Part shown: piece by piece, positions 33,667-43,000 of the stretch
Numbering within the stretch: position 1 is the first letter of the stretch
Layout: each line of letters starts with the position of its first letter
NCBI GenBank assembly: GCA_038316355.1
Contig: JBBQAO010000001.1
Span: forward strand, 1-64,000
DNA length: 64,000 bases
Source: Ga0077527 sp038316355
GTDB lineage: Bacteria > Pseudomonadota > Gammaproteobacteria > Burkholderiales > SG8-41
Direction of reading: 5' to 3'
Notes under the pieces: model-generated
What the model saw: only the letters and a program-made list of their open reading frames with translations
Databases searched by the model: none
Told to the model about the DNA's origin: nothing
Position numbers and translations under genes: made by a program

Positions 33667-34674
33667 TTAATAGACCGGCTTCGATCGGAAATGCCGCTCA
33701 CGGTCGATCGACTTGACCTTCACCAGTTCGACCTTGTTGCCTTTCAGCACATCCAGCGCGACCTCCACGCCGGCATCGCCGCTTTTCCACAGCCGCAGGT
33801 AAAAATCGGCCTGTCCGCGAAGTGACTGGCCACCGAGGCCGACAATGATGTCGCCAGCCTGCAATCCGGCGTCTGCCGCCGGACCTTCGTCAGTAACGCG
33901 GGTAATGATCACCTTGCCCTGTATTTCCTGCGAGGTAATGCCCAGCCACGGCCGTGGCTTGGTCGTGGCGCGGCCATTCGCAATGAAATCACCCAGCACC
34001 GGTTTCAGCGTGTCGATCGGCACAAACATGTTGCCCGGAACATTGCTCTGGCCGATGGCATCGCCGACAGCCAGCGAACCGATGCCGAGCAGCTTGCCTT
34101 CCTTCGACAACAGCGCGGCACCCTGCCAGTTGACGGTTGCCGGCGCGGTGTAGATCGCCTCGTCGAGCAGATATTCCCAATAACCGACGAACGGCCGCTT
34201 GGACACGATGTAGGCCGGTGCAACACCGTCAAAACCGACGATCAGCACCAGATCGCGCAGATTCGTCACCGAAGATTCACCGAGATCCACCGGCTTGATC
34301 GGCAGCGGCTGCAGCGATTTCACCAGCCCGAGGCCGGTGGAATTGTCATAACCGATGACATTCGCCGCAAATTTCCGGCCATCGGCCGTCGCCAGCTCCA
34401 CGGTATCGGCTTCGGTCACCAGATAACCGATGGTTAGCACCAGGCCGCTGGAATCGATGACCACACCGGTGCCTTCACGTTGCGGACCGAGGGAGCGCGC
34501 GCTGCGCGCATCCGGCACCGTTTTCACCGTGAGCTTGACCACAGAAAACTGGTCAACCGAGAGTTCGCGTTCCGCAGCGACACCTGGCGACGCATGCGCC
34601 AGCAGGCCGGCAGCGAGCAGGATGGACACGGCTGATTGCCGCAGTTCGCGCAACACATTGTGGATGCAAGCCAT
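33667..34674 (-). CDS. HtrA/DegP-like PDZ protein with lost catalytic triad
   Basis: 335 residues. A signal peptide ends near GVAAE. A trypsin-like domain (about 38-220) is followed by one PDZ domain (about 226-320, with AGLQAGDIIVGLGGQSL). The fold is HtrA (GVVIDSSGLVLTIGYLV, DGRKFAANVIGYDNSTGLGL, GKLLGIGSLAVG), but by alignment to DegP from memory the triad His is Tyr84, the Asp is Gly114 and the Ser of GNSGG is Gln184 (NWQGAAL). It is therefore probably a periplasmic non-proteolytic binding protein. ATG at 34674 has GGAGA upstream. It stands alone and is divergent from the SDR gene. Confidence 0.85.
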   Translation of the reverse strand: MACIHNVLRELRQSAVSILLAAGLLAHASPGVAAERELSVDQFSVVKLTVKTVPDARSARSLGPQREGTGVVIDSSGLVLTIGYLVTEADTVELATADGRKFAANVIGYDNSTGLGLVKSLQPLPIKPVDLGESSVTNLRDLVLIVGFDGVAPAYIVSKRPFVGYWEYLLDEAIYTAPATVNWQGAALLSKEGKLLGIGSLAVGDAIGQSNVPGNMFVPIDTLKPVLGDFIANGRATTKPRPWLGITSQEIQGKVIITRVTDEGPAADAGLQAGDIIVGLGGQSLRGQADFYLRLWKSGDAGVEVALDVLKGNKVELVKVKSIDRERHFRSKPVY

Positions 34675-34820
34675 GATCAATCTCCGGTCACTGCAGTTTC
34701 AAGGATGCGACATCCGCCCCTGTCCGGCTATCCTACGACGAATGCCCGGGGCACAAAAGGCCTGCGCGCAATTGGCGCTACAATGCCGCCTCTTTCTGAT
34801 GATTGTGGAGGACAAACAGC

Positions 34821-35594
34821 ATGGAATTCGGACTCAAAGGCAAAGTCGCGATTGTCACCGGCGGCACTGAAGGCATCGGCAAGGCCACGGCCATGACACT
34901 GGCCCGGGAAGGCGCCAAAGTGGCGATCTGCGCGCGAGGCAAACCGCTGCTCGACGCCACCGCCGCCGAAATCACCAAAGCGGGCGGCGAAGTAATGGCG
35001 ATGGTGGCCGACATCAGCAAGGCTGCCGACTGCAAGAATTTCATCGAAGCGGTTGCACAGAAATTCGGCCGCATCGACATCCTTGTCAATAATGCGGGCA
35101 CCTCCAAACGCGGCGATTTCCTCGAACTGAAGGATGAGGAATGGGCAGCGGATATCGAGCTCAAGGTGTTCGGCGCCATCCGCTGCACCCGCCTCGCCAT
35201 ACCGCACATGAAAAAGCAGGGCGGTGGCCGCGTCATCAACATCACCATTTCCGGCGCCAAACAACCGGGCGCGGGATCGATGCCGACTTCCATATCGCGC
35301 GCTGCAGGACTGGCCATGACCAAGGCCCTGTCCAAGGAATTCGCCGCCGACAACATCCTCGTCAACACCATCTGCATCGGCAAGATCAAATCGGGCCAGC
35401 ATGAGCGCCGCTACACCAAGGACGGCATCAGCGCCGACGAGTATTACGGCAAAATCTGCAAGGACATCCCTTTGAAACGCGCGGGCGAATCGCAGGAAGT
35501 CGCCAACGTCATCACCTTCCTCGCCTCCGATGCCGCGAGCTACGTCACCGGCACCAGCATCAACCTCGATGGCGGGATTTCCGGCGTTCTATAA
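34821..35594 (+). CDS. short-chain dehydrogenase/reductase, atypical active site
   Basis: 257 residues. TGGTEGIG (13-20) is the cofactor glycine motif, NNAGTS (90-95) the structural motif, ITISGAK (141-147) the catalytic-Ser strand. Where classical SDRs have YxxxK, this one reads TSISR, i.e. Thr156 and Arg160, followed by AAGLAMTKALSKEFA. The C-terminus SYVTGTSINLDGGISGVL is typical of oxoacyl-ACP-reductase-like SDRs. The start at 34821 has GGAGGA upstream. It either uses another general acid or is not a dehydrogenase. A strong hairpin follows at 35652. Confidence 0.88.
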   Translation: MEFGLKGKVAIVTGGTEGIGKATAMTLAREGAKVAICARGKPLLDATAAEITKAGGEVMAMVADISKAADCKNFIEAVAQKFGRIDILVNNAGTSKRGDFLELKDEEWAADIELKVFGAIRCTRLAIPHMKKQGGGRVINITISGAKQPGAGSMPTSISRAAGLAMTKALSKEFAADNILVNTICIGKIKSGQHERRYTKDGISADEYYGKICKDIPLKRAGESQEVANVITFLASDAASYVTGTSINLDGGISGVL

Positions 35595-35651
35595 AATATC
35601 AATAAAATCAATAAAATCAATTAGTTATATCGATAATACAGGTGGGCCCGG

Positions 35652-35682
35652 TTGCGCCGGTGATTCTCCATCACCGGCGCAA
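35652..35682 (+). terminator. strong hairpin after the SDR gene
   Basis: TTGCGCCGGTGA (35652-35663) pairs perfectly with TCACCGGCGCAA (35671-35682), loop TTCTCCA. There is no long T tract, so termination efficiency is uncertain. The stretch before it (35595-35640) holds AT-rich AATAAAATC repeats and no gene. Confidence 0.6.
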
Positions 35683-35761
35683 TACATTTGACAACACGGC
35701 GCGCAACACGCCGGGTTCGATGCTGAAAATTGTATGCGGGAGGGATCCGGAAACATTCCGG

Positions 35762-35837
<76 letters not shown>

Positions 35838-35873
35838 CCGGGGAGGCAGAATTCTACAGCAAACACCCTTAGG

Positions 35874-36007
35874 GCCTGTCGGGCTTAGGGTGTTTTTCAC
35901 GAAAACGAACCTTTTTTTACCATCGAAACACCCCCCCGAAAAATTTAAACGCGCTGTAGCTCGTTTTAGAGCGTCCAGTTTTTTGGAATCGGCTAAGTCC
36001 GACAGGC
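35874..36007. repeat. 134-bp element with 15-bp terminal inverted repeats (MITE-like)
   Basis: GCCTGTCGGGCTTAG (35874-35888) and CTAAGTCCGACAGGC (35993-36007) are inverted repeats with one mismatch enclosing a T-rich, non-coding core. A second hairpin, AAACACCCT (35861-35869) with AGGGTGTTT (35887-35895), overlaps the left end and is followed by T5. It lies between the tRNA gene and the Fur-family gene, whose stop is two bases beyond the right end. It could be a small non-autonomous mobile element or a terminator complex. Confidence 0.5.
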
Positions 36008-36009
36008 TG

Positions 36010-36426
36010 CTAGAGCGTGCGGACACGGACGACGATATCGACACCCTCGGTCACCATGCCCGGGGGCAATTCCGGCAGACCGCTGACGGCAAGGTCATTG
36101 GCGGGAATATCGGTGATTTCGCCGGTATCGATGTTGTAGAGGTGATGGTGCGGTTCAGTGTTGGGATCGTAGAACACCCGCTTCGGATCGACGATCACCT
36201 CGCGGATCAGGCCGCAGTCGCGGAACAGGTTCAGCGTGTTGTAGACCGTCGCCTTCGACGTTTCGGCATGGCGCTCGTTGACCAGCGTCAGAATCTGGTC
36301 GGCGGCCAGATGTTCACAACGGCTGAACAGCACGTTGGCAATTTCCAGCCGTTGATGCGTAGGCGCAATGCCGTGCTTGCGCAGCAGGGCGATCAATTCG
36401 TGGCGGTTGTAAGACATTGCTTTCAT
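36010..36426 (-). CDS. Fur-family regulator (PerR/Irr-like)
   Basis: 138 residues. The winged helix spans about residues 8-85 (RKHGIAPTHQRLEIANVL, then recognition helix SKATVYNTLNLFRDCGLI). The metal-binding region is YDPNTEPHHHLYNIDTGEI (about 87-105), with three consecutive His. No CxxC pairs occur in the C-terminal part, so the structural zinc site of classical Fur is absent, as in Irr-type members. It is probably a metal-, haem- or peroxide-responsive repressor. A 19-bp inverted repeat lies 22 bases upstream of the start and is the likely autoregulatory site. Confidence 0.88.
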   Translation of the reverse strand: MKAMSYNRHELIALLRKHGIAPTHQRLEIANVLFSRCEHLAADQILTLVNERHAETSKATVYNTLNLFRDCGLIREVIVDPKRVFYDPNTEPHHHLYNIDTGEITDIPANDLAVSGLPELPPGMVTEGVDIVVRVRTL

Positions 36427-36447
36427 TGAAGTTTATTCTAGGCCAAA

Positions 36448-36466
36448 GATTGGACTTTGTCTAATC
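36448..36466. promoter_or_regulatory. inverted-repeat operator upstream of the Fur-family gene
   Basis: GATTGGAC (36448-36455), TTT, GTCTAATC (36459-36466): two 8-base arms matching at seven positions, of the size of a Fur-family box. It lies immediately upstream of the regulator gene and about 180 bases before pilE on the other strand. Confidence 0.65.
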
Positions 36467-36642
36467 CCGGCGGATCACCCGCCGGCACCCGGAACAGCAC
36501 GAAACCACGGACAAAACTGTGCGCAATTCCTCGCTTCCGACCCCGTCATAACCGCTTATGCCGATTGGATAACCACTCATCGGGAAGTCATGGCGGCGGC
36601 GTAAAATCCCCCCTAACCTTCACTCACCCAAAAGGAGTTTCG

Positions 36643-37098
36643 ATGAAACCCGAACGCAGTTCTGCCATGAAGCTCGCACGCGGTTTTACCCTGGTTGAAT
36701 TGCTGATCGTGGTCGCGATCATCGGCGTCATTGCAGCAATCGCCGTTCCGCAATACGGGGATTACGTCACCCGCAGCAAGCTCACCGAAGCCACGGCCAC
36801 GTTGTCCGAACATCGCGTGAAGATGGAACAGTATTTTCAGGATAACCGGACTTACGCCAGCGCTTGCCAGGCCGGCTCCATCGCCGTGACGCCCACCGGT
36901 CGTTATTTCGCCTATGACTGCGGCACACCGACAGCCACCACCTTCACCGTTACCGCCACCGGAGTAGCCGCGCAGGGCATGAGCGGTTTCGTCTTTACCA
37001 TTAACCAGGCCAATGCCCGCGCCACAACCACGGTGGGCACCGGCTGGAGCGGCGACGGCTCAACCTGCTGGGTTACCAACAAGGCCGGCGGATGCTGA
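36643..37098 (+). CDS. pilE: type IV pilin, PilE-like
   Basis: 151 residues. A short leader ends in Gly, then FTLVELLIVVAIIGVIAAIA with Glu5 of the mature protein, the class III signal recognised by prepilin peptidase. PQYGDYVTRSKLTEATATLS is the usual continuation of the N-terminal helix. The C-terminal pair of Cys (CWVTNKAGGC) closes the D-region loop. AAAGGAG lies six bases before ATG at 36643. It is the first gene of a minor-pilin operon and overlaps fimT by seven bases. The size and context fit PilE, a minor or core pilin. Confidence 0.9.
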   Translation: MKPERSSAMKLARGFTLVELLIVVAIIGVIAAIAVPQYGDYVTRSKLTEATATLSEHRVKMEQYFQDNRTYASACQAGSIAVTPTGRYFAYDCGTPTATTFTVTATGVAAQGMSGFVFTINQANARATTTVGTGWSGDGSTCWVTNKAGGC

Positions 37099-37700
37099 AC
37101 CGCGTCCACAGCGGATTCAGCCTGGTCGAACTGATCGTCGGCATGGCCATACTGGCCCTGCTGATGGCACTGGGCTTGCCGCAATACGCAACCTTTGTCT
37201 CCAATGCCCGCTTGCGCGCAACCGCCGAAGGCATCAGCAACGGCCTGAATCTGGCGCGCGCCGAAGCGGTCAAGCGCAACGGCCGCGTCGAACTGCTGTT
37301 TATCGACGAAGAGCCCATAGAACCCCTGGTCAATGTCGTGGCACCGGTGGTCAACGGCCCCAACTGGCTGGTACGGGCCTGGGTTCCGACCGCCAATGCC
37401 TTCGACTTCGTCGAAGGCAAGCTCGGCGCGGAGGGTTCGGGGAAAACCGGCACCCCGGGCGTGGAAGTAAGCACGGTGACGCCCGGCGTTTACGACGGCA
37501 CCGTCACATTTACCGGCTTCGGCGCGCTCGCCAGTGCCCAGCCCCTCTCCTTTGAGGTGACCTATTCGGCGGCGGGCGCTTGCGACACCACAGCCACCCC
37601 CGGTCCCATGCGCTGCCTCAACGTCAACGTGACACCCGGCGGCCAGATTCGCATCTGCGACCCCAAAATAACCGCGGCCAAAGACACGCGCGCCTGTTAG
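37092..37700 (+). CDS. fimT: minor pilin FimT/GspH
   Basis: 202 residues. The leader ends in SG, then FSLVELIVGMAILALLMALG, a prepilin signal with Glu5. NARLRATAEGISNGLNLARAEAVKRNGRVEL is the GspH/FimT signature helix. Four Cys in the C-terminal domain suggest two disulfides. It primes pilus assembly with PilV/W/X, and FimT-like proteins can bind DNA during uptake in some species. It overlaps pilE and is 12 bases before pilV. Confidence 0.9.
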   Translation: MLNRVHSGFSLVELIVGMAILALLMALGLPQYATFVSNARLRATAEGISNGLNLARAEAVKRNGRVELLFIDEEPIEPLVNVVAPVVNGPNWLVRAWVPTANAFDFVEGKLGAEGSGKTGTPGVEVSTVTPGVYDGTVTFTGFGALASAQPLSFEVTYSAAGACDTTATPGPMRCLNVNVTPGGQIRICDPKITAAKDTRAC

Positions 37701-37712
37701 GACCCCATTGAT

Positions 37713-38210
37713 ATGAAACCTACACTCACCCCGATTTTGCGCCGGCAGCAGGGCGTCATGCTGCTGGAGGCCCTGATCGGCATCCTGATTTTTTCCGTCG
37801 GCATCCTCGCCATGGTCGGCATGCAGGCGGCGGCTTTTTCCGCCAGCGCCGATGCCAAAAACCGCGCCGAAGCCGCCGCCTTCGCCAATCAGATCATTTC
37901 TGACATCTGGATGGGCGTGGACCGCTCGTCGGACGCCAACCTGATCACCACGCTGAACAATTTCCAGTTGAACACCGGCGGCAGCGACTGCGCATTTTCC
38001 GGCGGCCCGGCCGACGGCACCAATGCCATTCTCGCCGGTTGGGTCAGCACGGTGACCGATACATCGACCGGGCTGCTCGGCGCCACCGCGGCGATGCAAC
38101 AGGTCATCGTCTCCACCGCTGATCTCAACCGCGTGACAGTCACCGTCTGCTGGCAAACGCCGCAGGACGTGCGGTCACGCAAACACCAGGTGATTTCGTA
38201 TGTATTCTGA
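37713..38210 (+). CDS. pilV: minor pilin PilV
   Basis: 165 residues. The leader is QQG, then VMLLEALIGILIFSVGILAM with Glu5, then VGMQAAAFSASADAKNRAEA, the PilV pattern. The C-terminal CWQTPQDVRSRKHQVISYVF is also typical. It is part of the PilV-W-X initiation complex at the pilus tip. It overlaps pilW by 11 bases. Confidence 0.9.
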   Translation: MKPTLTPILRRQQGVMLLEALIGILIFSVGILAMVGMQAAAFSASADAKNRAEAAAFANQIISDIWMGVDRSSDANLITTLNNFQLNTGGSDCAFSGGPADGTNAILAGWVSTVTDTSTGLLGATAAMQQVIVSTADLNRVTVTVCWQTPQDVRSRKHQVISYVF

Positions 38211-39378
38211 ATTCAGCAAACACGGGGCCACGCGCCCGGCGCAAGCCGGCCTCAGCCTGGTGGAAATCATGGTGGGTGTGCTGATCGGCATGATCGGCAT
38301 CGTGGTGATTTTCCAGATGCTCGCAACTTCGGAGTCGCGTAAACGCACAGTTACCGCGGGCAGCGATGTGCAGGTCTCGGGTGTCATCGGCCTGACTTCC
38401 ATCGAACGTGATGTCCGTGAAGCCGGTTACGGCTTTTCCTCGGCCGGTTACGACGCGGGAATCACCCCGCTGATGGGCTGCACCGTCAATGCCTATGACA
38501 GCGCGCGGCCGGCAGCGGCTTTTTCGTACCGCCTGACCGCCGTGCAAATCATCCAGGGCGCAGGTGCCGCATCCGACACCGTCATCGTGCTGCGCGGCAA
38601 CGGCAGCATATTCCCGGCCGCACACGTATTTACCGAGTCCTCCGACACCTCTAAAAAAACCCGCGGCCGCGCCGGCATTTCGCCGCGGGACTACGTATTG
38701 ATCGGCAGGGTAACGCCCACAGTGGACTGCATGACCGCCGAAATCACCGACGTTGCCGATGTCGACGCGCTGACCATCCGCCACAATCAAGGCTCATACA
38801 ATTACACGACTTATCTGCCGGACGGCAGCACATCGGTGGCATCACGCATCGCACGCCACAACAACATCACACCGCCAACCGCCTTCACGGCAGGTTATAT
38901 CTTCAATCTGGGCAACGGCCCGCGCCGCAATATCTGGACCGTCGCTGACGGCAAACTCCAGGTCACCAATGACCTGCTCTACCAGGATACCAATGGCGAC
39001 GGCGCCAATGACGCGGTCGAGGTCGCCGACAACGTGATTACGCTGCAGGCGCAATACGGCATTGATGCCAATAACAACGGGCGCATCGAAGCCACCGAAT
39101 GGACCGTGACGGATCCGGTAGCAGTCGCGCAATGGGCCAATGTGCTGGCGGTCAGGCTGGGCCTGCTGGTGCGATCCAGCCAGTTTGAGAAAACCACGGT
39201 CACCACCACGGTACCTTCATGGGCCGGCGGGCAATTCACCATTACCAATCTTGATGCCACTGCGAGCAGCGGCACACCCACCGATCCCGCCGACAACTGG
39301 CGCAATTACCGTTATCGCGTCTATGAAACCGTGATACCGCTGCGCAACATGTTGTGGGGCTCGAACATCCGACCGTAA
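38200..39378 (+). CDS. pilW: minor pilin PilW
   Basis: 392 residues. The leader ends QAG, then LSLVEIMVGVLIGMIGIVVI with Glu5. GLTSIERDVREAGYGFSSAG is the PilW family region. Two calcium-loop-like segments appear near residues 263-274 (DTNGDGANDAVE) and 289-300 (DANNNGRIEATE). The second fits the EF-hand loop positions 1, 3, 5, 6, 8 and 12. NWRNYRYRVYETVIPLRNM is the usual C-terminus. It is a member of the pilus tip complex. Confidence 0.9.
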   Translation: MYSEFSKHGATRPAQAGLSLVEIMVGVLIGMIGIVVIFQMLATSESRKRTVTAGSDVQVSGVIGLTSIERDVREAGYGFSSAGYDAGITPLMGCTVNAYDSARPAAAFSYRLTAVQIIQGAGAASDTVIVLRGNGSIFPAAHVFTESSDTSKKTRGRAGISPRDYVLIGRVTPTVDCMTAEITDVADVDALTIRHNQGSYNYTTYLPDGSTSVASRIARHNNITPPTAFTAGYIFNLGNGPRRNIWTVADGKLQVTNDLLYQDTNGDGANDAVEVADNVITLQAQYGIDANNNGRIEATEWTVTDPVAVAQWANVLAVRLGLLVRSSQFEKTTVTTTVPSWAGGQFTITNLDATASSGTPTDPADNWRNYRYRVYETVIPLRNMLWGSNIRP

Positions 39379-39387
39379 CGGAAAACC

Positions 39388-39969
39388 ATGCATCCGGGGA
39401 TTACAACCATGAAAACTCTGCGCAAACAACAACACGGTGTCGTGCTCTTCATCGCACTGATCGTACTGGTCGCCATGTCGCTGGCCGGTGTCGCCCTTTG
39501 GCGCTCCATCGGCACTGGCGTGCTGATCGCCGGCAATATCGCCATCCAGCGCGGCGCCGTGACCTCTTCGGACCAGGGTATTGAAGGCGCCCGCAACTGG
39601 CTGATGAACCAGACACCCACGGTACTCAACACCACTCAGACCCGGGCCTATGTTTCGAGCTGGGACGAGCGCTTCGATGCCATCGCATTTGACTGGGATA
39701 CCCTGGGCAGCACCCCGCCGACCGTCGATGCCGCCGGGTTCTCGGTGCAATATGTCGTGCATCGCCTGTGCAGCCTGCCCAATGCCGGCCATAACGCCCC
39801 CAACCAGCAGTGCCTGACCCTGAGCGTCGCTGGCGGCAGCAGCGGCCGCGGCGGCGGCAGTTATGGTGTGCTGCCGCTGAGCGGCACCACCTACATCTAT
39901 TACCGCATCACTTCGCGCGCCGTCGGCCCGCGGAATACCGTTTCTTACACCCAATCGATCATGTACTAA
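39388..39969 (+). CDS. pilX: minor pilin PilX
   Basis: 193 residues (186 if ATG at 39409 is used). It has no classical Glu5 leader; like other PilX proteins it has a basic stretch (KTLRKQQHG) then VVLFIALIVLVAMSLAGVAL. A Gly/Ser-rich linker GGSSGRGGGSYG precedes the C-terminal strand. It bridges PilVW and PilY1 in the priming complex. It is nine bases after pilW. Confidence 0.88.
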   Translation: MHPGITTMKTLRKQQHGVVLFIALIVLVAMSLAGVALWRSIGTGVLIAGNIAIQRGAVTSSDQGIEGARNWLMNQTPTVLNTTQTRAYVSSWDERFDAIAFDWDTLGSTPPTVDAAGFSVQYVVHRLCSLPNAGHNAPNQQCLTLSVAGGSSGRGGGSYGVLPLSGTTYIYYRITSRAVGPRNTVSYTQSIMY

Positions 39970-40006
39970 CGGCCGGGCCGATACCCGACCGACACCGGAG
40001 AACACC

Positions 40007-43000
40007 ATGAACTCCCGTTCCAAAACCAGAATTTCGATTACAGGCTACAAGCTGGCACTGGCGGCACTGCTGTGTGCAGCGCCGCTGTCGGCGCTTTCGG
40101 CATTGACCGACATCGCCTCGGTACCGCTGGCCAGCAGTTCGACCACCGTGGTCAAACCCAACATCCTCTACACGCTCGACAACTCGGGCAGTATGGAGTG
40201 GGGGTTCATGCCGGATGATGTCGAAGATCGGTACAACACCACCGGTTACAAGAGCCATCTCTGCAACACGGTTTATTACAATCCGGCGATCACCTATGTG
40301 CCGCCGAAAAACGCCGACGGCACGGATTTCGTCAATGCCAGTTTTACCTCAGCCCGTTACAACGGCTTTAATTCCGGATCTTCAACCCGGAACCTCAGCA
40401 CCAATTACATCGCTTTCGACGACTCCACCGGTCGTAACCATGGCAGCGACACGGCACAAGCTGCTTACTACTATGTCTGGAGCGGCGGCATCGCGCCCAA
40501 TCCCGGCAGCACCAGCAACACCACCGGTTGCTGGCCCGGTTCCAGCTCGGCGTTCCCGCACGTCACCGGCAACTGGACCAAAAGTCTGGTGACTGCCACC
40601 TCCGGCCCGGGCGCCACCGATGAACGGCAGAATTTTGCCAACTGGTACAGCTACTATCGCACCCGGATGCAGCTGATGAAATCAGCCACCGGCCGCGCTT
40701 TTGTCGGCATTGGTGAAGGCTATCGCGTCGGCTTCATCACCATCAACCCCGGCGACCCGGTCCTCTCCAGCCGCTATCTGGCCATTGGCGATTTCACCGC
40801 CACCCAGAAGAGCAACTGGTTCACCAAGCTGTATGCGCAAGGCACTGACGGATCAACCCCGCTGCGCGAGGCGCTGTCACGTGCCGGGCGGCATTTCGCC
40901 GGCATCCAGACCGGCATCAACAACGGCATGACCGGTGACCCGATGCAGTATTCCTGCCAGCAGAATTTCTCGATCCTCACTACGGACGGTTACTGGAACG
41001 GCAACAGCGGCCAGACACTCGTCAACAACACCGCCATCGGCAACCACGACGGGAATATCGCCACCAACCCGCGACCAATGTTTGACGGCAGCATGACCAC
41101 CACCGGCAGCACTCGCGTCAAGCGGGAAGAAGTCAAAGCACAGTTCGACTGCTCCTCGGGCCGAACCAGGATTCGCCTGATCCAGACCACCCTGGTCACA
41201 CCGATTGCGCCGACCCCGGGCCCGGAAGCACAACAAGGATCGCCCTCACAAAACTACATTACCAGCTGCTCAAAAAGCACCCGCAACGTGTGGACGCCGA
41301 ATCCCCAGTACACCACTCCCGTCGTCAGCACATCAACCACCGGTGGTGCCAGCGGAACACTGGCCGACGTCGCCGCCTTCTACTACCTGACCGACCTGCG
41401 CGGCCCCGGCTCCATCGGCGCGCTGGGCACTGACGTCGGCACCGCCAACAACGTGCCGTCCAGCGGCATCGGCCCTGAGGACGACAAAGCGGCGCACCAG
41501 CACATGACCACATTCACCATGGGCCTGGGCCTCGCCGGCACATTGAACTATGTGCCCAACTACAAGACCGGCGCCGGTGATTTCGCCGCGCTGCGTTCCG
41601 GCGGCATAAACTGGCCGGCGCCTTCCGCCAATAACCCAACCGCACTGGACGACTTGTGGCATACCGCCGTCAACGGCCGCGGCCAGTTTTTCAGCGCCGC
41701 CGATCCGGACGCGGTCGTCGACAGCCTGTCTGCCGCACTGGCCGGCGTCAACGCCCGCGTCGCCTCCGCCGCTGCGGCGGCAACCAGTAATCTGGAACCG
41801 GTGGCCGGCGACAACTTTGCCTACACCGCCAGCTACAAGACGCTGGAATGGATCGGCGAACTCGAGGCCAAGGAAATCGACCTGACCACCGGTAACGTCG
41901 GCACCACGCCGGTATGGTCGGCGCGCACAAAACTTGATGCCAGAACCGGCGCTGCCTGTGACAATCGCTCGATCAGGCTGTTCCGCTCCGGCGCCACCAG
42001 CAATCTGGTCGACTTCAGCTGGAACACCCAGGCCTGCGACGTTTCGAAGAATCCGACGGGTGCCGCGACCACCGGACTCAATGCCGCCGAGCAGGCTTAT
42101 TTCGATGCTACCGAGGTCGCTGCTTTCAGCCAGTTTGCTGACATGACAAACGGCATCCTGCCGCCGCTCTCGGTCGATCAACGCACTCTGGCCGCCGGCG
42201 CCAACATGGTCAATTTCCTGCGCGGCCATCGCGGGCGGGAAACTTTTGATCCCAATACCCAGCAGCTCTACCGCACGCGCACCGCGGTGCTGGGCGATAT
42301 CGTCAACGCCCAGCCGGTGTTCGCAAAGGCACCCTTCGCCGATTACCAGGACAGCAACTACGCCGCCTTCAAGTCAGCAAATACCACCCGCACACCGATG
42401 GTCTATGTCGCAGCCAACGACGGCATGCTGCATGCCTTCTATGCCGGCACCAACACCAGCGATCCGCTGGGCGGCGAGGAACGCTGGGCCTTCATCCCGA
42501 CCATGGTGCTGCCGAACCTGTACAAACTGGCGGACAACAACTACGGCACGCTGCACACTTATTCGGTGGACGGCACGCCGACCATCGCCGACATTTTTGA
42601 CCCGGCGGCGACCCCGACCGCTCCCAACTACGGATGGAAAACCATTCTCGTCGGCGGCCTCAATGCCGGCGGCAAAGGCTACTACGCACTGGACGTCACC
42701 GACCCGGCCAACCCCAAGGGTCTGTGGGAGTTCAAGCACAACACGACCTGCCTGTCGCCGGTAACGAATCAATCGTCCGACTGCCACCTCGGCTACAGCT
42801 ACGGCAATCCGCAAATCGGCAAACTGGCCGACGGCCGCTGGGTGGTGTTCGTGACCTCGGGGTACAACAACGTCAACAGTCCGGCAGCGACCGGCGACGG
42901 CTTCGGCTATCTGTATGTGCTTAATGCCGTGACCGGGCAGATCATCTACAAAATCTCCACCGCCACCGGCGACGCCGCGACACCCAGCGGCCTTGGCAAG

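Noticed and set aside
35595..35640. AATAAAATC tandem units as a CRISPR or iteron array
   Set aside because: Only two or three short, AT-rich units with no spacers; too little to call an array.
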